Source: Niveispirillum sp. (GTDB lineage: Bacteria; Pseudomonadota; Alphaproteobacteria; Azospirillales; Azospirillaceae). Taken from it: a stretch of DNA of 9,382 bases. Shown here one piece after another: positions 1 through 7,252 of the stretch (position 1 is its first letter; every line of letters begins with the position of its first letter). The notes beneath the pieces were generated by a model that saw only the letters and a program-made list of their open reading frames with translations, was not told the origin of the DNA and ran no database searches. The position numbers and the translations under genes are program-made. Location of the stretch: positions 1 to 9,382 of the forward strand of contig JAEMSB010000135.1 in assembly GCA_016463045.1 (NCBI GenBank). Reading direction: 5' to 3'.

Positions 1-188
1 GCCTGATGCTTGCGTTGCTGGCCGTGCTGATTCTGGTGCCATCTGTGGCCCTGCTGCTGCGCGGAGCAGAAAGCCTGTCTTTCGCAGATATCCTTTGGCT
101 GAAACTGCCGCTGGGGGCGGCACTGGCCTGTGGCGTGACCGTCTGGTCGCTGCGTGGCCTGATCAATCGGGAGAGTGCACTTGTATGA
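1..188 (+). CDS. C-terminal fragment of an unidentified membrane protein (5' end outside window)
   Basis: The reading frame is open from the left edge to a TGA at 186-188, so this is the tail of a longer gene and not necessarily a 60-residue protein starting at the ATG at 6. The visible part has two strongly hydrophobic stretches. One is at the very start (LALLAVLILVPSVALLL) and one in the middle (LKLPLGAALACGVTVW). They are separated by a short polar loop, and the tail ends in a basic/polar segment (SLRGLINRE). This pattern fits the last two transmembrane helices of an inner-membrane protein. The downstream rhamnosidase start at 199 lies only 10 bases past the stop, which suggests a shared transcript and perhaps translational coupling. 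A sugar transporter would fit the context, but no family motif is visible and I do not recognise the protein. Confidence 0.5.
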   Translation, partial: LMLALLAVLILVPSVALLLRGAESLSFADILWLKLPLGAALACGVTVWSLRGLINRESALV

Positions 189-198
189 TGGTCGGAAA

Positions 199-3100
199 AT
201 GAAAGGGCTTGCGGCGGTGTTGCTGACGGCCTGCCTGCTGTCTGGCACCTCCGCCCTCGCAGCCGATGCCCTGCGCGACGGGTTCGAGGCCCCGCCCTCG
301 GCGGCCAAGCCGCGCGTCTGGTGGCACTGGCTGGGTGGCAATGTCAGTGCCGATGGTATCGACAAGGACCTGGCCTGGATGAACCGTGTCGGCATTGGCG
401 GGTTCCAGTTGTTTACCGGCAATCTGGAAACCCCGCTTCTGGTAGATAGTCCCGTCACCGTCTTCTCCCCCGAATGGCGGGGCATGGTTCGCCGCGCGGC
501 GGAGCGGGCGGACGCTTTGGGCCTGGAAATGACCATGGCTGCCTCTGCCGGGTGGAGCGAGACCGGCGGCCCCTGGGTCCGGCCTGAGCAAGGTATGAAA
601 AAGCTGGTCTGGAGCGAGACGGTGCTGGAGGGCGGCAGACCGTTCCGGGGCGCCCTGGCATCGCCGCCGCGCAATAGCGGCCCGTTCCAGGACATGCCCA
701 TGCCTCCAGAACTGCGCTTGCCGCCACCGCCGCCGGTGCGCGGATCCAGGCCGCGCCCGGCTCCCGTCCATGTCACGCCGTCCAGCCATTATGCCGATGT
801 TGCGGTTCTGGCCTACCGCCTGCCCGACGGCGTGACGCCCCTGGCGGCGCTGAAGCCCCGTGTCACCAGCAGCGGCGGCGACGCCGCCCTGTTGGCCGAT
901 GGCCGTTACAGGCAAGTACTGCATCTGGAGCAAAGGGCAGCCGATGGCGGTCTGGCCTGGGTGGAATACGCCTTTGACAAACCGGTCAGCCTTTCGGCAC
1001 TGACCCTGGCTTCTGCGATTGAAGATCCGCTGAACGCTCTTTCCCCATCCGGGCTGGTGGAAATCGCCGATGCTGGGGGCGAATTCCGGGAACTGGTGCG
1101 AATTCCGCCACAGCAGGTGGTGGCCTTCCCGGCGTCGGCCCCCGTGCGGACGGTGGCGCTGCCCGCTGCCCGTGCCCAGCGCTGGCGGTTCCGGTTCGAC
1201 CCGTTGCCGCCGCAGACCCTGGCTCTGCCGGGTATCCCGCCGCAGACGGTGCATGCTGTGACGGAAATCCGGTTTGAAACGGAACCGATGCTGGATCATT
1301 GGCAGGCCAAGGCTGCCTATGACACGATGCGGGATTACGACACAAGGACAGCGCAAGATCAGGCTGTAGCGCCGCCTGATCAGGTGATTAATCTGACGGC
1401 CAAGCTGCTGCCGGACGGAAAGCTTGACTGGACCCCGCCGCCGGGCCGCTGGCAGGTGCTGCGCCTGGGCTATTCCCTGACCGGTACCCAGAACCATCCG
1501 GCGGACCCGGAAGGCACGGGGCTGGAGGTGGACAAGCTGGATGGCGCCGCCGTCCGTGCCTATCTGGAGGGCTATTTCGCGCAGGTCGATCAGGCGCTGG
1601 GCGATCTGCGTGGTGCCAAGGGTCTGAAGAACCTGCTGACCGACAGTTGGGAGGCGGGGCAGGCCAACTGGACCCCGGCCCTTCCGGTGGAGTTCAGGCA
1701 ACGTCGCGGCTATGATCTGCTGCCCTGGCTGCCAGTGCTGACGGGTCGCATCGTCGGGTCGGTGGCAGACAGTGAACGGTTCTTGTGGGATTTCCGCAGG
1801 ACCATCGCTGACCTTTTGGCCGAGGCGCATTTCCGCACCATCCGCGATTTCGCTCATGAAAAGGGTCTGGGTTACTACGGGGAAGCGATGGGTACCCGTC
1901 TGCCCACTACGGGCGATGGGCTGCTGAACAAGCGCTTCACCGATATTCCCATGGGCGAATTCTGGCAGATGCCGCCGGGTGCCCCATCCGACCCTGCCCA
2001 TACGTCCGACATCGCGGAGGCGGCATCGGCGGCGCATTTTTATGGTCAGAACATCGTCGCGGCAGAGGCGTTGACGGCCCTGCCATTCATGCCGCCTTTC
2101 ACGGCCACGCCCGCGGCACTGAAGCCGTTCGCGGACCGGTTCCTGGCGCGTGGTGTCAACCGTTTTGTCATCCACACGTCGCCGCACCAGCCGCTAGACG
2201 ATCTGCGTCCCGGCATCACCTTGGGGCCGTTTGGGCAGTTTTTCACCCGTCATGAAACCTGGGCTGAACAGGCGGGTCCCTGGATGCAGTATCTGGCCCG
2301 ATCCTCCTTCCTGCAACAGCAGGGGCGTAACGTCGCTGATATCGCCTGGTTCTATGGTGAAGGGGCGGCGGTGGCTCCGCCCGACCCGGACCGTCTGCCC
2401 CTTTCCGTACCAGCCGGCAACCGATTGGATTTCGTGGGTCGCGATGCGGTGACCGAGCTGTTGGCGGTTAAAGATGGGCAATGGGTTGCGCCGTCAGGCG
2501 CCACCTACCGTCTGCTGGTCATTCCGCCGGGCGGTGATGGTACGTTGAAACTCTCGCTGCCGGTGCTCAAGCGCTTGCGGGACCTGTTGGGGCAGGGGGG
2601 CGCTGTGCTGTCGCCCCGTCCCACCGGCAGCCCCAGCCTTGGGGATGATCCGGCACAGGTTGCGGCGTTGATCCAGCAAATCTGGGGCACGGAAGCCACC
2701 TCAAAGGTCCAGCGTCAGGTGGGGCAGGGGCGGCTTTACCCGGTGGCGGATGTCGCCGCCGCTCTGGCTGATCTCGGGGTCGGGCCGGACCTGACGGTTG
2801 ATGGCGCAGCCGATGCCAATATCGTCTGGTCGCACCGGCGAACCGAGGAGGCGGATATCTGGTTCATCGCCAATCAGAAGGACAGAGCGGAGAGCGTCAC
2901 CCTGTCGCTGCGCGGTGATGGACGGGATGTAAACCTGTGGCACGCCGATAGCGGCAAGATCGACCCCGCCCCCTATCGTCAGCAGGCGGGCCGTACCCTG
3001 GTGCCGGTGACCCTGGCGCCGCACCAGGCCTTGTTCATTGTGCAGCGTGGTGTGGCCCCCGCCATGTCCCGCATCGTCAAGGCACCCGTGGAAATGGGAA

Positions 3101-3597
3101 GCATACCGCTGAACGGCACATGGACATTGCATTTCCCCAAGGGGCAGGGAACGCCGGACCAGGTGAACCTGCCATCGCTGGATCTATGGACGCAACTGAC
3201 CGATCCTGCCATCCGTCATTTCGCGGGCACTGCAACCTATGAAACGACAGTCAAGGTTCCTGCGGACTGGACGGGCAAGAGGGTGGAAATCGATCTGGGC
3301 ATGGTGAAGGAACTGGCCAGCGTCAGCATCAATGGTCAGTCCGTTGCCACCGCCTGGAAACCGCCCTTCCGGTTGGAGGTCGGGGCGGCGCTGAAGCCGG
3401 GTTTAAACCGCATCAGCATTGCGGTCAGCAACTTGTGGCCCAACCGTATTGCGGGGGATGCGGCGGGGATCGGGTCGCCCGTTACCGCCAATACCCACCC
3501 GCTGCTGCATCCCGATCCCAAGGCGCCGCTGTTGCCCTCGGGTCTGGCAGGTCCTGTCCGTCTGGTGCGGATGGCGCCATCGGGCGATCACAGGTAG
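199..3597 (+). CDS. GH106 family glycoside hydrolase, predicted exported alpha-L-rhamnosidase
   Basis: Predicted to hydrolyse terminal alpha-L-rhamnosyl residues from glycans or glycosides in the periplasm or at the outer membrane. The 1132-residue length is normal for bacterial GH106. The N-terminus is a clear signal peptide (MK, hydrophobic residues 4-20, likely cleavage after ALA at 21). A competing lipobox-like LTAC at 9-12 leaves a lipoprotein possible. The mature protein opens with the GH106 hallmark PRVWWHWLGGNVSADGI, then DLAWMNRVGIGGFQ. The catalytic region contains LLTDSWEAGQANWTP followed by EFRQRRGYDLLPWLPVLTGR. Candidate catalytic or metal-binding acids are E485 (DSWEAG), E562 (YYGEAMG) and E623 (AAEALTA). 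A proline-rich loop (five prolines at 175-179) interrupts the N-terminal part. Residues about 968-1110 form a beta-sandwich sugar-binding-type domain (LNGTWTLHFPKG, then FAGTATYETTVKVP). I chose ATG 199 because it starts the signal peptide. The in-frame GTG at 175 adds eight polar residues before it and has no spaced Shine-Dalgarno. The family is secure; the exact substrate is not. Confidence 0.9.
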   Translation: MKGLAAVLLTACLLSGTSALAADALRDGFEAPPSAAKPRVWWHWLGGNVSADGIDKDLAWMNRVGIGGFQLFTGNLETPLLVDSPVTVFSPEWRGMVRRAAERADALGLEMTMAASAGWSETGGPWVRPEQGMKKLVWSETVLEGGRPFRGALASPPRNSGPFQDMPMPPELRLPPPPPVRGSRPRPAPVHVTPSSHYADVAVLAYRLPDGVTPLAALKPRVTSSGGDAALLADGRYRQVLHLEQRAADGGLAWVEYAFDKPVSLSALTLASAIEDPLNALSPSGLVEIADAGGEFRELVRIPPQQVVAFPASAPVRTVALPAARAQRWRFRFDPLPPQTLALPGIPPQTVHAVTEIRFETEPMLDHWQAKAAYDTMRDYDTRTAQDQAVAPPDQVINLTAKLLPDGKLDWTPPPGRWQVLRLGYSLTGTQNHPADPEGTGLEVDKLDGAAVRAYLEGYFAQVDQALGDLRGAKGLKNLLTDSWEAGQANWTPALPVEFRQRRGYDLLPWLPVLTGRIVGSVADSERFLWDFRRTIADLLAEAHFRTIRDFAHEKGLGYYGEAMGTRLPTTGDGLLNKRFTDIPMGEFWQMPPGAPSDPAHTSDIAEAASAAHFYGQNIVAAEALTALPFMPPFTATPAALKPFADRFLARGVNRFVIHTSPHQPLDDLRPGITLGPFGQFFTRHETWAEQAGPWMQYLARSSFLQQQGRNVADIAWFYGEGAAVAPPDPDRLPLSVPAGNRLDFVGRDAVTELLAVKDGQWVAPSGATYRLLVIPPGGDGTLKLSLPVLKRLRDLLGQGGAVLSPRPTGSPSLGDDPAQVAALIQQIWGTEATSKVQRQVGQGRLYPVADVAAALADLGVGPDLTVDGAADANIVWSHRRTEEADIWFIANQKDRAESVTLSLRGDGRDVNLWHADSGKIDPAPYRQQAGRTLVPVTLAPHQALFIVQRGVAPAMSRIVKAPVEMGSIPLNGTWTLHFPKGQGTPDQVNLPSLDLWTQLTDPAIRHFAGTATYETTVKVPADWTGKRVEIDLGMVKELASVSINGQSVATAWKPPFRLEVGAALKPGLNRISIAVSNLWPNRIAGDAAGIGSPVTANTHPLLHPDPKAPLLPSGLAGPVRLVRMAPSGDHR

Positions 3598-3621
3598 GGT
3601 GGGGGATAAGAACAACATCCC

Positions 3622-3626
3622 AGGGA
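3622..3626 (+). promoter_or_regulatory. Ribosome binding site of the LysR gene
   Basis: AGGGA lies 6 bases before ATG 3633 and decides this start over the longer upstream-open frame, which begins inside the rhamnosidase gene. It sits directly after a small inverted repeat (GGGAT 3603-3607, ATCCC 3617-3621). Confidence 0.6.
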
Positions 3627-3632
3627 TGGATT

Positions 3633-4553
3633 ATGCGCTTCAACCGGCTTGACCTGAATCTCCTTGTCATTCTGGACAAGCTGCTGGCGGAGGAAAGTGT
3701 CAGCAAGGTTGCGCAGCAGTTGAACATGACGCAGTCCGCCGTCAGCAATGCCCTGCGCCGCCTGCGTGAATATTTCGAGGATGAGCTGTTCGTGCAGGTG
3801 GGCCGCCGCATGGTGCCCACCCCCTTTGCCGAAATGCTGGGCGCGCAGGTACGCGACACGCTGGTGGAACTGGAGCGTATATCCGCCAGCCGCGCCAGTT
3901 TCGATCCGGGCGGCGAGGAGCGGACCTTTACCCTGATCACCTCGGACTATGCCTTCCTGGTCTTCGTGGCGGAGGTGGTGCGCCGTCTGCGCGAACGCGC
4001 ACCTGGCATCCGCATCCGCACGGTCCTGACTACCGAGAACGCGGCCGAGCATCTGCGTCAAGGGGTGGCCGATTTCCTGATTGTCCCGGAAAAGCGGACG
4101 GTGGAGGAATATCCCCGCGAACCCCTGTTCAAGGATGATTTCGTCTGCGTCTGCTGGCAGGACAACCCGCTGATTGGTGACAGCATCTCGCTGGAGCAAT
4201 ATCTGAACCTGGAACATGTCGGTACCAGCATGGGGCCGACACGGGTGCCGCACATCGATGACGAACTGCTGGCCGCGCGTGGTTTCCGCCGCAACATCAC
4301 CATCTATGCCCCCAACTTTACGCTGGTGGCCGATGCCGTGATGGGGACCGACCGGATCGCCACCATGCATCGCCGTTCCGCAAATATCTGGGCCCGTCGC
4401 CTGCCGCTGCGGCTGTTGGATCTGCCCATTCAGTTGGGTGGCTTTACCCAGATGCTGCAATGGCATAAGCACCGGTCCAGCGACCCCGGCATGGCCTGGA
4501 TGCGTACCTTCATGCGCGACGTGGCCGCCGATATGGGTGATCCCGGCAAATGA
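3633..4553 (+). CDS. LysR-type transcriptional regulator, NodD-like
   Basis: A 306-residue DNA-binding activator/repressor, typical length for the family. The opening MRFNRLDLNLL closely matches the start of rhizobial NodD (MRFKGLDLNLL, from memory). The winged helix-turn-helix spans about residues 6-65, with the recognition helix near 33-45 (TQSAVSNALRRLREYF), then DELFVQVGRRMVPTP. Residues about 90-300 form the periplasmic-binding-protein-like effector domain. NodD-like stretches there include FDPGGEERTFTLITSDY, the VADFLIVPEK segment, and a C-terminal GGFTQMLQWHKHRSSDPGMAWMR, where NodD has a similar TEAVQW...DP..WMR pattern. NodD proteins sense flavonoids, but many close relatives in non-rhizobia respond to other aromatic compounds, so the ligand is open. 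The gene follows the rhamnosidase by 35 bases on the same strand. That is unlike the classical divergent LysR arrangement and suggests co-transcription. The obvious targets are the upstream operon promoter (outside the window) and the receptor gene downstream. Confidence 0.93.
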   Translation: MRFNRLDLNLLVILDKLLAEESVSKVAQQLNMTQSAVSNALRRLREYFEDELFVQVGRRMVPTPFAEMLGAQVRDTLVELERISASRASFDPGGEERTFTLITSDYAFLVFVAEVVRRLRERAPGIRIRTVLTTENAAEHLRQGVADFLIVPEKRTVEEYPREPLFKDDFVCVCWQDNPLIGDSISLEQYLNLEHVGTSMGPTRVPHIDDELLAARGFRRNITIYAPNFTLVADAVMGTDRIATMHRRSANIWARRLPLRLLDLPIQLGGFTQMLQWHKHRSSDPGMAWMRTFMRDVAADMGDPGK

Positions 4554-4810
4554 CGGCTGATCCCGACCCATCATTTTGCGAAATACACATGATGTTGAAT
4601 GAAAATGAACGGTTGGGAAGCGCCTCTGCTATTGGTGGGGTGTAAAAAGGTTCGGTGACGGCGCTGTTCGGCAGAACGGTGGTCCCAACCGCCAAGCCCG
4701 GAAAAACGGGCGTATAGGGGGAAGCATGATCCGGTTCGAAAGGCCGTCGCCAGGCGTCTGAAGGGCGCCGGCAGGTTCCACAAACCAAGCAGCAAGCATC
4801 TGAACGCCGG

Positions 4811-4835
4811 TGGCGGGGAGCAATCCCCAAGGCCA
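4811..4835 (+). other. Bulged hairpin with GNRA (GCAA) tetraloop in the receptor leader
   Basis: TGGC (4811-4814) and GGGGA (4815-4819) pair with TCCCC (4824-4828) and GCCA (4832-4835). The loop is GCAA and there is a three-base bulge (AAG, 4829-4831). That gives nine Watson-Crick pairs within 25 bases, ending 37 bases before the receptor's ribosome binding site, so the site itself is left free. The absence of a following T-run argues against an intrinsic terminator. Confidence 0.4.
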
Positions 4836-4872
4836 CGACGGGAGAGGCTTGCCGACAAACAAGACCGATATC

Positions 4873-4882
4873 GGGAGGAGAG
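4873..4882 (+). promoter_or_regulatory. Strong ribosome binding site of the TonB-dependent receptor
   Basis: GGGAGGAGAG is a near-complete Shine-Dalgarno sequence 7 bases before ATG 4890. It supports that start over the internal ATG at codon 8 and predicts high translation, as expected for an abundant outer-membrane protein. Confidence 0.7.
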
Positions 4883-4889
4883 TTAAACC

Positions 4890-7190
4890 ATGAAGATTTT
4901 CGAACCCGCCATGCGCCTGTGTGGCTGCGCCACCGCCATTGCGCTTGTCGCCGCCATTGTGCCGTCCGCCCTGGCGCAACAGTCGGATGCCATCACCCTG
5001 GAAGAGATCGTCGTCACCGCCTCGCGCCGGCAGGAAAAATTGCAGGATGTGCCGCTGGCTGTGACTGCGGTCAGCGCGGAGCAGCTGGCCGCTACCGGCG
5101 TCAAAGGCCTGACGGATATTCAGTACACCACGCCGGGCGTACAGTTTGGTTCCACCCCCAATGATGCGGGTTTCCGTCTTCGCGGGGTCGGCAGCGCCGG
5201 CGGCTTTGCCAGTTCTTCGGAAAGCCCCGTCGGCGTGGTTGTGGACGGCGTCGTGGTCGGCTTCGGCAGCCCCGTGGAAAGCCTGGGCGATATTGAGCGG
5301 CTGGAAGTGCTGAAAGGGCCGCAGGGAACCCAGTTCGGCAAGAATGCTTCCTCAGGTGTCGTCTCTGTCACCACTCGCCGACCGGATATGAAGGCGGTGT
5401 CGGGCGACCTCTTTGCCTCTTATGCCTCGCTGGATGAAACGGACATTCATGGCAATCTGAACGTGCCGCTGGCCGAGAATGCGGCCCTGGCCATCTATGC
5501 CTTTGATCGCCGCTATGACGGGTTTGTCACGAACGTGGTGCGTAATGAGGAGTGGGGCGGCACAAAGCGTCAGGGCGTTCGCGGCAAGCTGCTGGTGGAG
5601 GCATCCGACAGTTTCACGGCCTACCTGATCGCCGACTATTCGCAGCGCAAGCAGAAAGGGCCGGGCCAGCTGTGGACCCTGAACAAGGTACCGGCGGGCG
5701 ATCCGCGTTTCAACCCGCCGGGCGTCAATCTGGCGACGCTGGGCGTCACACCCTCCTACGACAATGAATTGTCGGTGGAGAATGGGGCCGGTAACGAGGA
5801 TGAGCGCAATTATGGCAGTTCCCTGGAACTGAACTGGCTGCTGGGCGATTACGAGCTGACATCCCTGTCGGCCTGGCGTGGACAGGATATGCGGCCCAGT
5901 GTCTATTCCATTGATGCCGGTCCGCTTTCCACCTTCGAGGCGCGGCGCAAGAACACGGCGCGATCCATGCTGTCCCAGGAAATCCGCCTGACGTCTCCCC
6001 AGAATGAGATACTGGAATATGTCACCGGCCTCTATCTGTCGCGCCAGAAGGTGGAACAGACGGGCGAAAGTGCCCTGCTGCGCCCGGCATTGCCCTTTGC
6101 TCCCGTCACCATTTCCATCACTGCCGGCCTGAACAGCGGTGAGACAACGACGGAAAGTGCCGCCCTGTTCGGCGACGGCAAGCTGCATCTGGATGAGAAG
6201 TTCAGCATTCTGGGCGGTTTGCGCGTGTCAAAGGATTGGGTAGAGGCCAGCAACTGGTCCGAACGTGATCCGCAATTGCCGGCCAATGTCACTCCCTACA
6301 CGCCGCGCGCCCGGTCTACCGGCAAGGTGAATGACAGCAGCCTGTCGGGCCGCATCGGTGCAGAGTACAAGCCCGTGGATGATGTGCTGCTCTATGGCAC
6401 CTATGCCCAAGGCTATCTGGGGCCGACCGTCACCTTCTCCGCCCTGAGCGGCACGCGCACGGAAGTAGACCCGCAGACCGTGGATGATTTCACCATCGGT
6501 GCGAAGACCACTTTGCTGGACGGGCGGCTGACGCTGAATGGCAACCTGTTCCACGACAAATACAAGAACCTACAGACTGCGGTTCTGCGCGGGTCGGAGT
6601 TCCTGACCGAAAATGCGGGCGGTCTGCGCAGCAAGGGGTTTGAGCTGGAGAGCAACCTGCAGGTTACGCAGGAACTGCGCCTGAATGCTTCGCTGGCCTA
6701 TGCCGATGCTGTCTTCACCGACTATGTGACGGCATGCCCCAACTATATCCAGCAGCAGGGTGCTGCTGCCATCGCTGCACAGTGTAATGCGCCGGGCTCT
6801 ACCAGCGCTACGCCGCTATATCAGGCCAAGGGCAATTCCTTGGCCAATGCGCCCAAGGTCAGCTACACGCTGGGCGCCAATTATCAGCGGGATGTGCTGG
6901 AAGGGCTGCTGTTCGACATGAATGTGAACTATGCCTGGCGTGACAAGACTTACAACGCCGTGGGCAACCCGGATACGAAGCATCCCGCTTATGGGGTTGT
7001 GAATATTTCCGTTGGTTTTGGTGCGGATGACGGGGCATGGCGCGCCGGCCTGTTTGCCCGCAACCTGTTCGACGAGAATTTCAAGGCCGCGATCCTGGCA
7101 ACGCCCTTTGCCAATGTCGGCAACTACGTGAACTGGAACGTGCGGGAGGGCCGGCGGACGCTGGGCGTTTCGCTGGAGACCCGTTTCTGA
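4890..7190 (+). CDS. TonB-dependent outer-membrane receptor (complete)
   Basis: A 766-residue outer-membrane transporter that imports a bulky ligand using energy passed from the inner membrane by TonB-ExbB-ExbD. Residues 1-29 are a signal peptide ending SALA before QQSDA. A TonB-box-like EEIVVTASRR follows at 38-47. The plug domain (about 50-165) shows the usual marks: QDVPLAVTAVSAEQL, FRLRGVGSAGG, VVDGVVVG, and IERLEVLKGPQGTQFGKNASSGVVSVTTRRP. The rest is the 22-strand barrel, with the conserved late segment YGTYAQGYLGPT and a final TLGVSLETRF ending in the phenylalanine needed for outer-membrane assembly. Two cysteines flank a late extracellular loop (CPNYIQQQG... and AAQCNAPG). No FecA-type signalling extension is present before the TonB box. 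Ligand cannot be read from sequence. The neighbouring rhamnosidase and NodD-like regulator make a rhamnosylated glycan or glycoside likely, but siderophore uptake cannot be excluded. Confidence 0.95.
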   Translation: MKIFEPAMRLCGCATAIALVAAIVPSALAQQSDAITLEEIVVTASRRQEKLQDVPLAVTAVSAEQLAATGVKGLTDIQYTTPGVQFGSTPNDAGFRLRGVGSAGGFASSSESPVGVVVDGVVVGFGSPVESLGDIERLEVLKGPQGTQFGKNASSGVVSVTTRRPDMKAVSGDLFASYASLDETDIHGNLNVPLAENAALAIYAFDRRYDGFVTNVVRNEEWGGTKRQGVRGKLLVEASDSFTAYLIADYSQRKQKGPGQLWTLNKVPAGDPRFNPPGVNLATLGVTPSYDNELSVENGAGNEDERNYGSSLELNWLLGDYELTSLSAWRGQDMRPSVYSIDAGPLSTFEARRKNTARSMLSQEIRLTSPQNEILEYVTGLYLSRQKVEQTGESALLRPALPFAPVTISITAGLNSGETTTESAALFGDGKLHLDEKFSILGGLRVSKDWVEASNWSERDPQLPANVTPYTPRARSTGKVNDSSLSGRIGAEYKPVDDVLLYGTYAQGYLGPTVTFSALSGTRTEVDPQTVDDFTIGAKTTLLDGRLTLNGNLFHDKYKNLQTAVLRGSEFLTENAGGLRSKGFELESNLQVTQELRLNASLAYADAVFTDYVTACPNYIQQQGAAAIAAQCNAPGSTSATPLYQAKGNSLANAPKVSYTLGANYQRDVLEGLLFDMNVNYAWRDKTYNAVGNPDTKHPAYGVVNISVGFGADDGAWRAGLFARNLFDENFKAAILATPFANVGNYVNWNVREGRRTLGVSLETRF

Positions 7191-7216
7191 AATGTGATCG
7201 GTTAAACTCGTATAAA

Positions 7217-7245
7217 CAGGGGGCGGCTGAATAAGCCGCCCCCTG
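7217..7245. terminator. Bidirectional intrinsic terminator between convergent receptor genes
   Basis: CAGGGGGCGGCT (7217-7228) and AGCCGCCCCCTG (7234-7245) are a perfect 12-bp inverted repeat with a 5-base loop (GAATA). It sits in the 62-base gap between the two convergent receptor genes. Read leftward, the stem is followed at once by TTTATA and further T-rich sequence, a good intrinsic terminator for the reverse-strand gene. Read rightward, it is followed by CTGTCC with no T-run, so termination of the forward gene would rely on the stem alone or on Rho. Confidence 0.85.
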
Positions 7246-7252
7246 CTGTCCA

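Larger units (their letters stand above)
4554..4889 (+). promoter_or_regulatory. 336-base gene-free leader/promoter region of the receptor gene, with several hairpins
   Basis: No convincing gene lies here; the reverse-strand open frames are shadows with no ribosome site or family signature. By eye it contains several hairpins. They are GTTC-GGCA-GAAC (4666-4677), GGTGGT-CCCA-ACCGCC (4678-4693), GCCCG-GAAAAA-CGGGC (4696-4711), and a GCC..CGCC / GGCG..GGC stem (4743-4772). The last is a bulged stem closed by a GCAA tetraloop (TGGC+GGGGA 4811-4819, GCAA 4820-4823, TCCCC 4824-4828, GCCA 4832-4835). A T-N11-A sequence with weak dyad (GTTGA...TGAAC, 4594-4610) could be a LysR-family operator. I see no confident -35/-10 pair. 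I compared it mentally with cobalamin, TPP and c-di-GMP riboswitch consensus elements and found no match. It probably holds the receptor's promoter and a structured 5' untranslated region. Confidence 0.45.

Noticed and set aside
163..2187. 674-codon open frame on the reverse strand opposite the rhamnosidase
   Set aside because: Its product is rich in Arg, Gln, His and Gly with no recognisable domain or signal, and it mirrors a well-supported GH106 gene. Long antisense open frames are common in GC-rich DNA.
3435..3632. N-terminal extension of the LysR frame into the rhamnosidase gene
   Set aside because: LysR proteins begin right before the helix-turn-helix. ATG 3633 has a spaced AGGGA and gives the normal 306-residue length.
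3588..4574. 328-codon open frame on the reverse strand opposite the LysR gene
   Set aside because: It has Gln/His/Gly-rich composition and no family motif; the forward strand encodes a clear NodD-like regulator.
4641..4740. Possible cobalamin riboswitch in the receptor leader
   Set aside because: A GGTTCGGTGA-like stretch recalls part of the element, but the conserved core and the B12 box (GCCACTG) are absent.
4510..4979. Reverse-strand small open frames of 95-116 codons in the leader region
   Set aside because: They overlap each other and the genes on both sides, lack ribosome sites and show no recognisable protein features.
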